A DNA stretch of 12,000 bases from NCBI GenBank assembly GCA_905221605.1, contig CAJNDS010002738.1, positions 203,001 to 215,000 on the forward strand. The letters run 5' to 3'. The notes below the pieces were generated by a model that saw nothing but the letters and a program-made list of their open reading frames with translations, was not told the DNA's origin and searched no databases. The stretch comes from Symbiodinium natans (Eukaryota > Sar > Dinophyceae > Suessiales > Symbiodiniaceae). Of the stretch, positions 1 to 8,159 are shown piece after piece. Position 1 is the stretch's first letter. Every line of letters begins with the position of its first letter. The position numbers and the translations under genes were made by a program.

Positions 1-2174
1 AAACACTCAGAATCTCATCTGTCCCTATGAGCTGCTAAGACCAAAAACACCGCACAAGCCACACAACTCAGAGCTCCAGCCCAGAGATCCAGCTCAGCTT
101 CCTGAAAGCTGCGAAACTTCGCAAAACCCGAGATTCCAATTCTAGGGGGGTCAAAGCATAGTGAAAGCCCTGAAACCAGGCTGGTCGACCAGATCTCGGA
201 GACCTCGCGCGGAATCTCCAAATAACGGACACATGTCAGTTACTTTGCTTGGGGATTCTCGGTGCGCTTCCAGCGTGGGTTTAGGATGCACGGCTCAGCA
301 CCACCTAGAGCTGCCCAAAGAACTTGAACGCTGCTGTTACCGGCAGGTCTGCTCGCAGGACCGCAAGAGTTGGCTACCGGCACCGACAGGACAATGGCAC
401 ACATCAGCGAGAAAACAGGGGCTACCCATCAAAAAACAGCAAACGCGACTCGCCCACGCCTCCCCCCGTCAAAACTAAAGCCTAAAGACCCAAAAGCAGC
501 AATCGAAACCCAATCCACAATGAATCTTGAACCTCCAAAACTTTGTCACAATCTGCGGTTTGGAGATGCTTTCAGGAAGATGGCTACGGAGCCATGCACG
601 TCATGCGACTTAGTCTTGGCTAGGGAGAAAGTGGCGAAAAAGAAAGCCGGCTAGAGATTTAGTGGCGAAGAATCAGTGAGTGAATGGCATCGCGCAGGAT
701 GCCGTGCCTCGGGCGCTATCCCTCCCAGCTTCGCAGGGGACTCCAAAACCGTCATCGTCCCCTCCACTTGGAGTTCATCAACAAGGGAGGTGTGGGAAGG
801 TGGCATGGTACAGCTCGGCGACTCAAGAAGCGGCACCAGTTTGGCGAGGATGATCGACCCGGGCTGGGGTTCAGGAGCCCAGCAGGGCAGCCAAGCAGCC
901 AGCAGCCCAGCCCCAACAGCAGCCAGCGAGCGGGAAGCGCGAGCAATCGCACGCAGTCAATTCGTGGGCCGTACACGGCAGTCTGCACCCTTGACAAAGG
1001 AACTTGTCCCCCGATGACAAGAGAAAAGCGAGGGCTTTGGGCCGGAGTATACGAAGCTGGCACAAACCACAAAGAAATTTTTATGTACGGTAAGCTCCCG
1101 ACTCCGAGAGCACACAAAATGAGCCCTTCAAAAAACGGAGTGCCCGTGTTGATCCCTGCCGATCCCTGTTGATCACTTAGCGGTGCCTCACCCTTTAGCC
1201 GCCAGGGCAGGAGGAGCCATGGCAACAAGTGGATCTTCATGGGGTTTAGGGTTTGCATGGGTTTGGGCTTGTTGTAAAAGTGCTGTAAACGGCTTGAAAC
1301 GGCTTGAAGGTTTAGGCCCCGCGAAAGATAGCTCACTCCACGACTGCCAAGACAGCTTGTGATGGTTTAAAGGCCCGTTGCTCTGTTGCGGACACATACC
1401 AGCATATGCAATGCATGTATAAGCTAAGTAATGTAGCGTAGCGTAACGCAATCGAATAACATGGAATGGAAAGCAGTGTGTTTGTACACGGTTTGAGTAT
1501 GGCCATATTCACATGCATGTCTGTGCCTATCGATGCAACACGGCTCGGACAAGAAGCGATGAGACGATGGCCTCAGCCTCAAGCCTGTCTTGGTGCCGTC
1601 TGAGGAATCGAATCCTTGAAGACTACTGCTGCTAAACGCATCTGTGCGATGCGGTCGTGTGGGGCGGCAAGGTGAGAGCCTAAGAAGGGCCTGTGGAAGC
1701 TCTCCAAGAAACCAGCGCAGTCAGTGTGCATTCAGTACATGCCTTCGTGCCTCGAGCGCCCAGATGAGACAATGATAACTCCGGAGTGACTGCGGGACTC
1801 CGCTCAACTCGAAGGTTTGTACTGCAGGTCGGAGAGTTTCCCTGTGATTCGAACACCCTCACATCATGCAACCACAGTACCCACAGCAGTCCAACAGCGG
1901 TGCCGACGTTATCTCGCGCGAAGCGCTCGCTGTGGATTTCTGCAGGGAAGGCTTCACGGTGGTTTCTGGGTCTGGGGATTGCAAGATGTTGAACTATGGA
2001 ACCCCAGCTGTTCCGGACATGTCTAGTTCTTGTACCCCAGCGAGAGTCATATCTTTCGACACTGCCTCACTTCAAAAAAAAGATGTCTGGAAGCCTACGA
2101 GTATCGCCTCAAATTCAGCCTGCTGCACTGGAACAACACCATGCCAGAAATGTCGAGAGATAAAATAGACTCTC
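1..2174. other. Long stretch without a supportable gene
   Basis: I see no recognisable domain, RNA gene or mobile element here. Open frames up to about 190 codons exist on both strands, for example 752-1336 on the minus strand and 684-1172 on the plus strand. They overlap one another, look compositionally random and match no family I know. A CAG/CCAG-rich cryptic repeat lies at about 868-930. Two short direct repeats of AAACGGCTTG occur near 1285-1310. Unrecognised short exons could be hidden, because genes elsewhere in the window are split into exons of only 40-70 bases. Confidence 0.5.
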
Positions 2175-2450
2175 ATTCGCCTCGGCTTCCAGCCGAGAGG
2201 CATCTAGAACAAGCAGACCACGGTCCTTCCCCCTTCCCAACTTGTGTTGGGACCCCCCGTCAGCGCAAAACCCGGTGTTTTCTGGGACCCGTGGGACCCT
2301 CACTTCACTTGGGACCCCCCCCCTTCCCCCCTGACCCTCAAAACCCTTTGTGGGGCCCTCCCTGACACATCCCCTAAAACCTTATGAGCCAAAGTTTTTT
2401 TCGAATTTCTTGGTGGGCTGGCCCGGCTGGCGCGCGCAAGCGTTTACAAT
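2175..2450 (+). repeat. Dispersed repeat, copy A
   Basis: This copy aligns by eye with 6685-6919. Both begin ATTCGCC(T/C)CGGCT and continue to GAGAGGC(A/G)TCT(A/G)GAACAA. Both then have a CCCTTCC-rich body and a segment reading ACCCT/ACCTTT...TGGGGCCC. Both end in GGCGCGCGCAAGCGTTT(A/G)CAAT. Copy A holds a 5-base insertion in the first block and extra TGGGACC units in the body. I see no coding capacity, terminal inverted repeat or target-site duplication, so the class (SINE, MITE, introner-like or satellite fragment) is open. Confidence 0.75.
2249..2331 (+). repeat. TGGGACC-rich segment with long C runs
   Basis: Four TGGGACC units occur in about 70 bases inside repeat copy A. They end in a nine-C run followed by TTCCCCCC. 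The minus strand is therefore G-rich and could form a quadruplex. The homologous part of copy B (about 6720-6780) instead carries CCCTTCCCAACC units, so this body evolves quickly between copies. Confidence 0.55.
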
Positions 2451-2771
2451 GAGGTTTCCTCTGCAGGGATGAGGGTATGCCAACTCGGGTTTAACGACTG
2501 AAGCACGAAAACAAACCACAGCGAAGCCACCGAAGTCCAATTTTACCAAACCTAGTACCTCTAGGACATCGGAACTCTAGCAAATCAGTACGCCGCAGAA
2601 CCCTTCAATGAAAAGAAACAAACCTTGCTTCAACTCTTGGGGAGTTACCCCTGTGCGCCTGGACCCTACGGAGAGAGCCGAGTACCTATCAGCGCGGTTA
2701 GATTCTCAAGCATTGCATCCCCTCTATGAGAGCAGTGCAATGATGACAGGGGCCGTCTTGCTGAGACTCAG
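2451..2771. other. No feature seen
   Basis: This is the interval between repeat copy A and the cysteine-rich segment. A plus-strand open frame starts at 2608 but resembles nothing I know. It is in a different frame from the cysteine-rich segment that follows. Confidence 0.4.
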
Positions 2772-3077
2772 AGAGATGTGTCCGACACAATCTGTGTGGG
2801 CTGTGTCGAGAGGTCACGTTGCAATATTCTATCAGAAAAACTTTGGTGTGTCGTATGCCACACAAACACATGCTTCCAGATGTACTTTCATAAGCTCGCC
2901 AACCACCAGCTCTGGGACCCGTGTGGGTGCGCGGAAAGGATGCGCCCCCCTTCTCAAATCTTGCGTACATTTGTGTACCCCAACCCTTCCCCGCTTCACC
3001 CACCTCTGAAGACAGCTCCCGCATCTTCCTCTGCACGGCCTCGGGGTACTTACCGGATGGGGTTTCGGTGGCATTAG
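2772..3077 (+). CDS. Candidate exon encoding a cysteine-rich, zinc-finger-like segment
   Basis: The plus-strand frame that includes codon 2778 is open to 3077 and begins after a possible acceptor, ACTCAG at 2766-2771. Counting from the GTG at 2778, cysteines fall at residues 6, 9, 15, 24, 27, 32, 49 and 51, with histidines at 28, 38 and 43. The spacing C-x2-C-x14-C-x2-C followed by x4-C is what C1-type zinc domains use between their two CxxC pairs, although the expected His/Cys partners after it are not all in place. A Pro-Pro-Ser follows the last cysteine pair, as in the extended cysteine-rich domain of diacylglycerol kinases. That resemblance is weak and recalled from memory. The second half (after about 2960) is proline-rich and may be intron. 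There is no convincing start codon, so this would be an internal exon. It could equally be a chance cysteine cluster. Confidence 0.25.
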   Translation, partial: RDVSDTICVGCVERSRCNILSEKLWCVVCHTNTCFQMYFHKLANHQLWDPCGCAERMRPPSQILRTFVYPNPSPLHPPLKTAPASSSARPRGTYRMGFRWH

Positions 3078-3222
3078 CTGGCATAACAAAGGCTTCGTGG
3101 CAGAATAACTCTCGAAGCGTCTGCGTTTGTGATCGCTTTCGCTTGCATCGACTGCAGCATCATTAAGATAAGGAATCCATTGCTCTTCCCTGTTTAAGCC
3201 ACCTGTCACAATGCTACGACTC

Positions 3223-3348
3223 TCAGACAAATGAAGCAGGCATAGACGCTTCCGGATCGCGAGCAAGCGACTTTGGCCTACAATGCCTACACTTGCACAA
3301 TCGTGCCGAGGCCCAATCATCCATGTTCTTGTTGGCCTCCTTCACATC
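3223..3348 (-). CDS. Candidate short exon, unknown protein
   Basis: On the minus strand a pyrimidine-containing tract ends in TTTGCCAG at 3356-3349 and is followed by GATGTGAAGGAGGCC, an AG|G acceptor context. The frame from 3348 reads 41 codons to a stop at 3225-3223. The first 19 residues (starting DVKEANKNMDDW) have a natural-looking, charged composition with G/C-ending codons. A Cys-x-Cys-x2-Cys follows. The real exon may stop near 3290 at an internal donor. No family is recognised. Confidence 0.22.
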   Translation of the reverse strand, partial: DVKEANKNMDDWASARLCKCRHCRPKSLARDPEASMPASFV

Positions 3349-3889
3349 CTGGCAAAGTGCCCCAGCAGCGAGGGACTGGTGATGACTGGTGGTTTTAATC
3401 TGTGCGCGGCTCGGTCGCGGGTCCGCATGTCGGTGCACCAAACAAGGCAAGATTGCAAACGCGTATTCTCTTGTACCTACCTGTATGTGAGGCCCGACAA
3501 TGGGGTCAGGCTATGCGTCTAGGCAAGGCCTAAAGCACATGAGCGATCTGAGCAACTGCATCCGTTTCGTCGCAGCGATCCTGCACTCAGTGAGTGCCTG
3601 ACAGGTTGTCCTGCTTTGTGAGGCTCTGTGTGCGCCTGTTAGGTATGCGGTTGTATGTCTGTACAAAGTTTAGTGGTGCGGGTGTTCGCACGCATTGCAT
3701 CAGGGCAAGAATTAGCCGCACGCGCAGGCCTTTGAAATATGGCAGACCTCCGCATTGCAAGTATGTATGGATCGGGCACGGCCACGATAGCGGTACTAGT
3801 GGAAATTTGCTTCGAATAAAGAATGACATTCGTCCTTGGGCAGCTCCCCGCTGGGGGAACGAGCAGGCGTGCTTGTTACTCCACGAGCC
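3349..3889. other. No feature seen
   Basis: A plus-strand frame is open from 3594 to 4295 across this region. Its translation has no domain, and it crosses the repeats at 3890-4249. I see no RNA gene and no mobile element. Confidence 0.4.
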
Positions 3890-3950
3890 AGAAGTGACCC
3901 CAGCCACTAGCACAGAAGTTACCCCACGTGCGCAGAAGTTGTCCCAGAGT
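3890..3950 (+). repeat. Three short tandem units, AGAAGT(G/T)(A/G)(C/T)CCCA
   Basis: The block AGAAGTGACCCCA, AGAAGTTACCCCA, AGAAGTTGTCCCA starts at 3890, 3914 and 3934. The units are spaced 24 and 20 bases apart. The last unit follows CCCCACGTGCGCAG, which resembles the acceptor-like blocks of the 130-bp duplication downstream. Confidence 0.6.
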
Positions 3951-4029
3951 CCCTTCCACGAGGATACAGCGGTGTTCAAGAGCCACGTTTTCGAAACAGT
4001 TTTCGGACTTCACACTTCACACCACCGTA

Positions 4030-4249
4030 CCTTCGAGGTTGCCTCTTCCCAGCACCCTCAACACAAGCAAAATCATCTTCAACTGTTGGCCCCCACGCAG
4101 GGCACAGGCTCTTTTTCTCTTAGAATGCAGCTAGATTACAGGGAGCCTCCACGCCAACGCCTTCGAAATCGCATGTTCCAAGGGCCCCTCACAGAAACCA
4201 AAATGATCTTCAAACGGTGGCCCCGCCGCAGGGCACAGTCTCTTTGTGG
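4030..4249 (+). repeat. Tandem duplication of a ~130-bp unit containing a 3' splice-site-like block
   Basis: Segment 4030-4118 aligns with 4160-4249. Shared landmarks are CCTTCGA at 4030 and 4160, then CAAAAT(C/G)ATCTTCAA, then GGCCCC(C/G)(A/C)CGCAGGGCACAG, then CTCTTT. The period is 130-131 bases and the copies differ at many positions, so the duplication is not recent. In both copies the CGCAG|GGCACAG junction looks like an AG|G 3' splice site. The first copy goes on to an open but unremarkable frame; the second leads into the candidate exon at 4232. Confidence 0.7.
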
Positions 4250-4461
4250 CCGACCGACACAGCCCACGAAGACACTACGGCGAGCAACACCATGAAGGCC
4301 GGAGAGAGCTCAACTTCCGAATATGTGGAACTCTGCGACAAGCTCAGGTACGTGCGAGTGGGCGACGGGCAAAGTTTCACGTAGCTGGATGTCTCCCCAG
4401 CGTGAACGCTTGCAACCCGACCTTGAGACAGTCGCGTCATTCGAGGAAACTTGCCTGACCT
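4232..4461 (+). CDS. Candidate two-exon gene piece with a possible 37-nt intron
   Basis: After the acceptor-like CCCCGCCGCAG, the frame from 4232 reads 38 codons plus two bases. It is rich in G/C-ending codons and contains the run SEYVELCDKL. It ends at CTCAG|GTACGTGCG (4347/4348), a near-perfect GT donor. Without splicing this frame stops at the TAG at 4382-4384. If 4348-4384 (GTACGTG...TTTCACGTAG) is removed, the phase is kept. The next 25 codons then stay open and coding-like, with RERLQPDLETVASFEETC, up to a possible donor at CTGACCT|GTACAG (4461/4462). An alternative acceptor at CTCCCCAG (4396) leads into another phase. No domain is recognised. A 37-nt intron is very short, so a pseudogene with a small insertion is the main alternative. 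An ATG at 4292 lies in frame but need not be the start. Confidence 0.35.
4348..4384 (+). other. Possible 37-nt GT-AG intron
   Basis: The segment begins GTACGTGCG directly after CTCAG and ends TTTCACGTAG. Removing it joins two coding-like frames without changing phase and eliminates the in-frame TAG that forms its last three bases. Confidence 0.3.
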
Positions 4462-4910
4462 GTACAGTTTAAACTTGAGCTCCAGGGCCACACAATCCTT
4501 GCGTGTGTTTTCCCGTCACTCTGCATGCAGTTTGTTACTTGGCCCAGCAGTGTAGGTACAGTTTCGTCGTTAGTCCTTCCTGCAATAGTCTGCCAGCATC
4601 AGTCTCCTCTCACCAGTCCATCTAAATGGTGCTCGTCCTAGCGCTATCGTAACTCTGAGGCCCCTTTGCTGCGCATGGCTGGCGGACAGCTTTGGCCATC
4701 CAGGACGGTGCTCACAGTACTGTCGATTCGGGCGTGCTGCACTGCATGCTCCCGCTGTGCACATGCCTCAGACCGCCTGTGGAATCATGTTTGCGGACGA
4801 GCAGAGTCATACACTTCCAGGTGACTGTGCCTGTAGGGAATTGCAGGCATTCTGTTGGTGCAGTTCTCGTTGTCCGACTCGCCCGGCCAGAAATGCTGCT
4901 CCGGAATCTT
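4462..4910. other. No feature seen
   Basis: No domain-bearing frame, RNA gene or repeat is visible here. Downstream exons of the 4232 candidate, if any, were not identified. Confidence 0.4.
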
Positions 4911-4994
4911 CATCAACACCCATCAACTCCCATTCCCATCAACACCCATCAACACCCATCAACTCCGATCAACACCCATCAACACCCATGCACC
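4911..4994 (+). repeat. Minisatellite, 10-bp unit CATCAACACC
   Basis: About eight units of CATCAACACC or its variants (CATCAACTCC, GATCAACACC) lie in a row. A 6-base partial unit CATTCC sits at 4931-4936, and a shortened unit CATGCACC at 4987. The order of CACC and CTCC variants (AB, partial, AABAA) suggests a higher-order duplication across the partial unit. All three plus-strand frames stay open across it, so open frames here prove nothing. Confidence 0.9.
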
Positions 4995-5144
4995 CATCCA
5001 CACTCACCGTCCTGCGTTCGCAGGCGCTCGCCGCGGAGGTCCGTCCATGCAAGGCCGCTCTCTGAAGTCCAGAAGTCTCTCGGAAGGTCTCCTTGTCTGT
5101 TCTTTATACGAAAATATATGCATAAACAAAGTATATGATGCGGA

Positions 5145-5177
5145 GGGAGTTTGAGGGGGGCCGGGGGGGGAGGGGGG
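5145..5177 (+). other. G-quadruplex-forming motif
   Basis: Four G runs of 3, 6, 8 and 6 are separated by loops of 7, 2 and 1 bases (GGG-AGTTTGA-G6-CC-G8-A-G6). This fits the usual G3+N1-7 quadruplex rule on the plus strand. The flanks show no gene that would give it a role. Confidence 0.75.
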
Positions 5178-6684
5178 CAACTTGCAGCCTCCCTGAAATG
5201 GGGCGAGGGCTAAATTAGAGTCGACATTTCCTCGAGTCGCCGTAGACACAGGTGACACAGGCTTGGAGTTAGATATTTACCTGCCCTGCCCCTTCCCCCC
5301 TCTTCGCCTCCTTCTCGTCGGGCTTCCACCACCTGTATAGGCCTGGAGGTCTGATGAGTCTAAGATTCAGGCCTAAGCCCGTTGAGTCCATTCTCGAAGA
5401 ATTCTCCAACAGCTGAAGTCCGAGATTCTCCTGAAGCAAAGCCAACCCGAGAGCAGCCCCACAGCCCGGAACCGCCACGAACAAGACAACGCTCAAAGGA
5501 AGCTAAAACCGTATACTGGTCCAGAGTACCGTGAACTCCGTGAACTGCGAAATGTGGGAAAAAAATGCTTGCGGAGCTAGCAGGTGCCCCTGAGATCCCT
5601 CAGTTTTTCTCAGTGCCGTGCTCACCGTGGTCACCAAAGCGAACAAGACCCGGGCCGCTGCCGGGCAAGTCTGAACAGAAAAGATAGAACAGTGCTTCAA
5701 GTGGTTCATCTTTGTTCATCTTGGCTCTGCGGTTTCGTGTGGGTTGCACATCTGGCGCTTCACTTGATGTCAGGGAGGGAGGGCGCAGACATGCGTAGAC
5801 ATGTGTAGACCATGATCAACTCGAAGCATCCCTGGCTTATGAGGGCGGCGCAAAACTGAAACCCAAAGACGCCCAATCCCTGGCGTGCAATCTGTCCGAT
5901 GGCATAGGATGCCCTAGGATGACCTACAAGTAGGATAGCCTGTGGTGGCCCGAGTCATTTCGAGTAGAACTGCAACCTGGAATATAATTTTGGCGACTCC
6001 CAGAGCACTTGCGTGTGATCCAGGCTCCTGCATCGGACTTTGGCCTCAGAGTCGTTGGCTTTGACGAAGCTTAGGGGCTTTACTAAATCCTCGAGTTCGC
6101 ACATGGTGTGTATGCGGGCATGAAAACAATCGCCGATGTATGGCGATGCTCATGCAAGAGAAGGCAAGAAGTTTGTGAAGAGCACACAGGAATAGGAACG
6201 ACTAAACAAGAAGAACATTGCAACTCATACACGGCGGAAGAAGACATTGAATGACATTGAATGCTTCGTGGGTTGTGAACCTCGCGGCCGTGATGCGGAG
6301 AAAAAAACTCACACCATGTTCAGAGCCCAACCTTGCCAAGATTAAAGACAAGCCGCCTGACGGGAATGGAAATTGAAAGGGCTGGGAGGAGTACTTCCAA
6401 GAACCCATCACTGTGGGGCTTCTGCACATGCCTTCATAAATGCGGCTTTGGGTAGTCCAGATTTCTTGCAGACCTCTTGGACTTCGCATTGTCCAGCTTT
6501 CACTACTGACGTCATCGGATTCCGTGCGAGCATCGCTGGCAGAGTAGCTCCAACTCCAACGCCAACCAACTAGACTCATACCAAGCCACAGGCCAGCGGC
6601 TCTCATTGTTTCTGGGATTGTGATGGCTTGCGACAAAGTTGATACAAAGCAGGTCGACCAATCTGGACATCGACTCCCCTTCAA
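5178..6684. other. Long stretch without a supportable gene
   Basis: Only weak local repetition is visible. Examples are GTAGACATG-type repeats near 5789-5811, three TAGGATG-like units at about 5906-5940, and GACATTGAAT twice at about 6243-6262. The minus-strand frame 6202-6918 is open for 238 codons but runs through repeat copy B and has no recognisable domain. Confidence 0.45.
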
Positions 6685-6919
6685 ATTCGCCCCGGCTGAG
6701 AGGCGTCTGGAACAAACCGGGATGGTCTCCCTTCCCCCCTTCCCAACCCTTCCCAACCCAACCCTTCCCCGACCCCCCTTCTGCCCTGAAACCTTTCTGG
6801 GGCCCCCTCCAGACCGCCCGAGAACCCCTAAGAACTGCCCCTTGAGATGCTCTGGAAAGCCATCAAAACCTTCTCCTCTCCGAGGAACTGCCGAGGCGGC
6901 GCGCGCAAGCGTTTGCAAT
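6685..6919 (+). repeat. Dispersed repeat, copy B
   Basis: This is the second copy of the repeat at 2175-2450, in the same orientation and about 4.5 kb away. The first block (ATTCGCCCCGGCTGAGAGGC) and the last block (GCGCGCAAGCGTTTGCAAT) are best conserved. The C-rich body is shorter and carries CCCTTCCCAACC units instead of TGGGACC units. Similarity may begin slightly earlier, around a shared GTCGA and GACT, near 6651. Confidence 0.75.
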
Positions 6920-7416
6920 TATCTTGAAACACACGAAGCGCCGCAACAAAAAGAACAAGCAATCCGCGTGCCGTCACGGAATACCACTGAGGGTGAGGCT
7001 TGGAGATCGTCTTGGCAACGGTGCCCAAGGCTAAAACCTTGTTGCTTTGAGGATTGACCGGTCCATCGGTCCGTGGTGCACGGCTTGAGAAGGCCCCATG
7101 ACAGACAACACTTCAATGCGGCGCTCCTAACTTCGAAGCATTCGCGCAAGAAGCCTGGTGCAAGCGGTCACATGTGCTGACTGTGGCTGGCACGTTGTGG
7201 CCATAGATATCCGTGACCTGCAATGTCTGAGCATATACTTCGAAGCCTCAAGCCCTGTCACTATGGCACCGCAGCTCCTTTTCTTTGGTCTTGACTGTGC
7301 CAAAGTCTTGGCATGTCTTGGCGGCATCTGTGCCGGCTTCGGCCTGACGCCAGCATTCCGTTCTGCTTCGCTCCCGGTGCAATAGCCACAGCCCGAAACC
7401 TGCCTTGATGAGGTCA
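6920..7416. other. No certain feature; region 3' of the J-domain exons
   Basis: On the minus strand this lies downstream of the last J-domain exon I can place. Remaining exons encoding the rest of helix IV and the C-terminal part of the J-protein may lie here, but no segment with a recognisable motif was found. An open minus-strand frame of 103 codons ends at 7248 and is hydrophilic and basic near its end. Its identity is unknown. Confidence 0.35.
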
Positions 7417-7476
7417 CTGCGGCTCGCCAGGCGCTCGAGCAAAGTGAGCGCAGATGGCCTCGTATGCCAAGGCAAC
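7417..7476 (-). CDS. J-domain gene, probable next exon
   Basis: After a pyrimidine-rich stretch ending in CTACCTGGAG, the minus-strand frame from 7476 reads VALAYEAICAHFARAP and reaches a stop at 7416-7414. Joined in phase 0 to ...AKQRFTE it gives FTEVALAYEA, close to the family's 'F.EI..AYEVL'. The usual LSDP...R..YD that follows is absent. The exon may therefore end at GAG|GCCATC after AYE, a GC donor again, or the protein may stop here. Confidence 0.45.
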
Positions 7477-8105
7477 CTCCAGGTAGCGCAAACAGAGGAA
7501 GCACGTACACATCTCGGGCTTTGGGGGAGGAACATCAATGTATAAGGAGACAACCCCAACCAAAGAACAGATCACCAGGTGCTGTTTCAACCAGAAGCCA
7601 ATAACGACAAGCAACCCCTGCATCCTGGACTCCCATTTTTGCCCTGTAACAAAACACTTTGTGCAAAGCGCGCAGAACGTCTTGTATAAACAGCGCCCTA
7701 TATACATTTACGATATTTTTTCTCTCTGCCCAAACGGGAGCCTCAGTGAATCGCTGCTTCGCTCCGGCCAGGTCGCTGGGATTCTTGTCGGGATGATGTC
7801 TCAAGGCCTCAGAAGGTGCTTGGGGCATGCTCTGTGTGTCAGGCGCTTGGGGCGTGCAGTGTGGGTCGTGTTTCGGTCGGAACCTCGACCTGCCTCAGAA
7901 GAAGTCTAGAGCTAAGGGGCTAAGGGAGAACAAACGGCCGATCAGTTCTCACAGCGAGGCTCTTGGGCCCTAGCCAGCTTGCGGTAGGACTTTCGCACGT
8001 CATCCAAGCTGGCATCCTGGACGAAATGTTGCGAAGGCATAACGTCCTGGGGAAAACATCCCAAGGCCATAAGAAACCGAAGGCCTCAAGCCCCAGAGCA
8101 AAAAC
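7417..8105 (-). CDS. J-domain (DnaJ/Hsp40) protein gene, partial, multi-exon
   Basis: Joining small minus-strand segments yields most of a J domain, the module that binds Hsp70 and stimulates its ATPase through the HPD tripeptide. Exon at 8016-7975 gives helix II (DASLDDVRKSYRKL). Exon at 7807-7742 gives the end of helix II, the loop HHPDKNP with the catalytic HPD, and helix III (AKQRFTE). Exon from 7476 supplies VALAYEA, matching the 'F.EI..AYE' start of the next part. A less certain piece ending at 8085 supplies ALGLE, the 'LG(V/L)' that precedes helix II. All joins are phase 0, and the inferred introns (167 and 265 nt, perhaps 68 nt) run GC...AG with AG|G acceptors. No frame is continuous through the domain. 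The N-terminus, the C-terminus and the J-protein class were not found. A retained-intron pseudogene is possible, but none of the three domain-bearing exons has a stop within the domain. Confidence 0.72.
7742..7807 (-). CDS. J-domain gene exon: HPD loop and helix III
   Basis: This 66-nt, 22-codon segment on the minus strand starts ALRHHPDKNP and ends AKQRFTE. The HPD motif at about 7798-7790 is the residue triplet needed to activate Hsp70. KNP after it and the KQRF of helix III are standard. The segment is preceded by TTCTGAG (AG|G acceptor) and followed by GAG|GCTCCC, another GC donor. This is the strongest single piece of evidence for the gene. Confidence 0.8.
7808..7974 (-). other. Inferred 167-nt GC-AG intron
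   Basis: Read on the minus strand it begins GCTAGGGCCC and ends CACCTTCTGAG. Removing it joins YRKL to ALRHHPDKNP in phase 0, which is exactly the spacing of a normal J domain. GC donors are common in dinoflagellate genes. Confidence 0.6.
7975..8016 (-). CDS. J-domain gene exon: helix II
   Basis: This 42-nt segment on the minus strand follows TTTCGTCCAG and encodes DASLDDVRKSYRKL. The YRKL and the preceding basic residues are the Hsp70-facing helix II signature of J domains. It ends at AAGCTG|GCTAGG. Reading on without splicing gives ARAQEP and then a stop at about 7939, so splicing is needed to reach the HPD. Confidence 0.7.
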
Positions 8106-8159
8106 TCGGAGCCCCCGTTTGTATCCTCTTCTTCTGACAAGATGCCCAGGTCGGATCTC
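8085..8159 (-). CDS. J-domain gene, tentative upstream exon
   Basis: The minus-strand frame ending CTGGGGCTTGAG at 8085 reads ...RVFALGLE, then a possible GC donor (GAG|GCCTTC). ALGLE directly before DASLDD fits the J-domain pattern 'vLGl...aS..d'. The aromatic pair usually seen before it (YY) is not clear. Another frame over the same bases (SDLGILSEEEDTNGG) also looks coding-like after the TTTTCAG at about 8161, but its phase does not fit the next exon. Confidence 0.3.

Noticed and set aside
1241-1256. GGTTTAGGGTTT, two units of a TTTAGGG telomere-type repeat
   Set aside because: Two units are expected by chance in 12 kb of this composition; there is no array.
752-1336. 194-codon minus-strand frame
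   Set aside because: Leucine- and tryptophan-rich translation opposite a CAG-rich tract; no motif and several competing frames.
1840-1862. GTGATTCGAACACC, similar to a tRNA B box
   Set aside because: No A box at the right distance and no cloverleaf can be drawn; the flanking stem has only three pairs.
1866-2168. 100-codon plus-strand frame starting MQPQYPQQSNSG
   Set aside because: Composition is fairly protein-like, but no domain, homologue or splice evidence supports it; retained only as a note.
3594-4295. 233-codon plus-strand open frame
   Set aside because: Its translation lacks domains and shifts character repeatedly; it crosses the tandem repeats and conflicts with the better candidate exon frame at 4232.
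6202-6918. 238-codon minus-strand open frame
   Set aside because: A third of it is the reverse of dispersed repeat copy B, and the rest has no recognisable motif.
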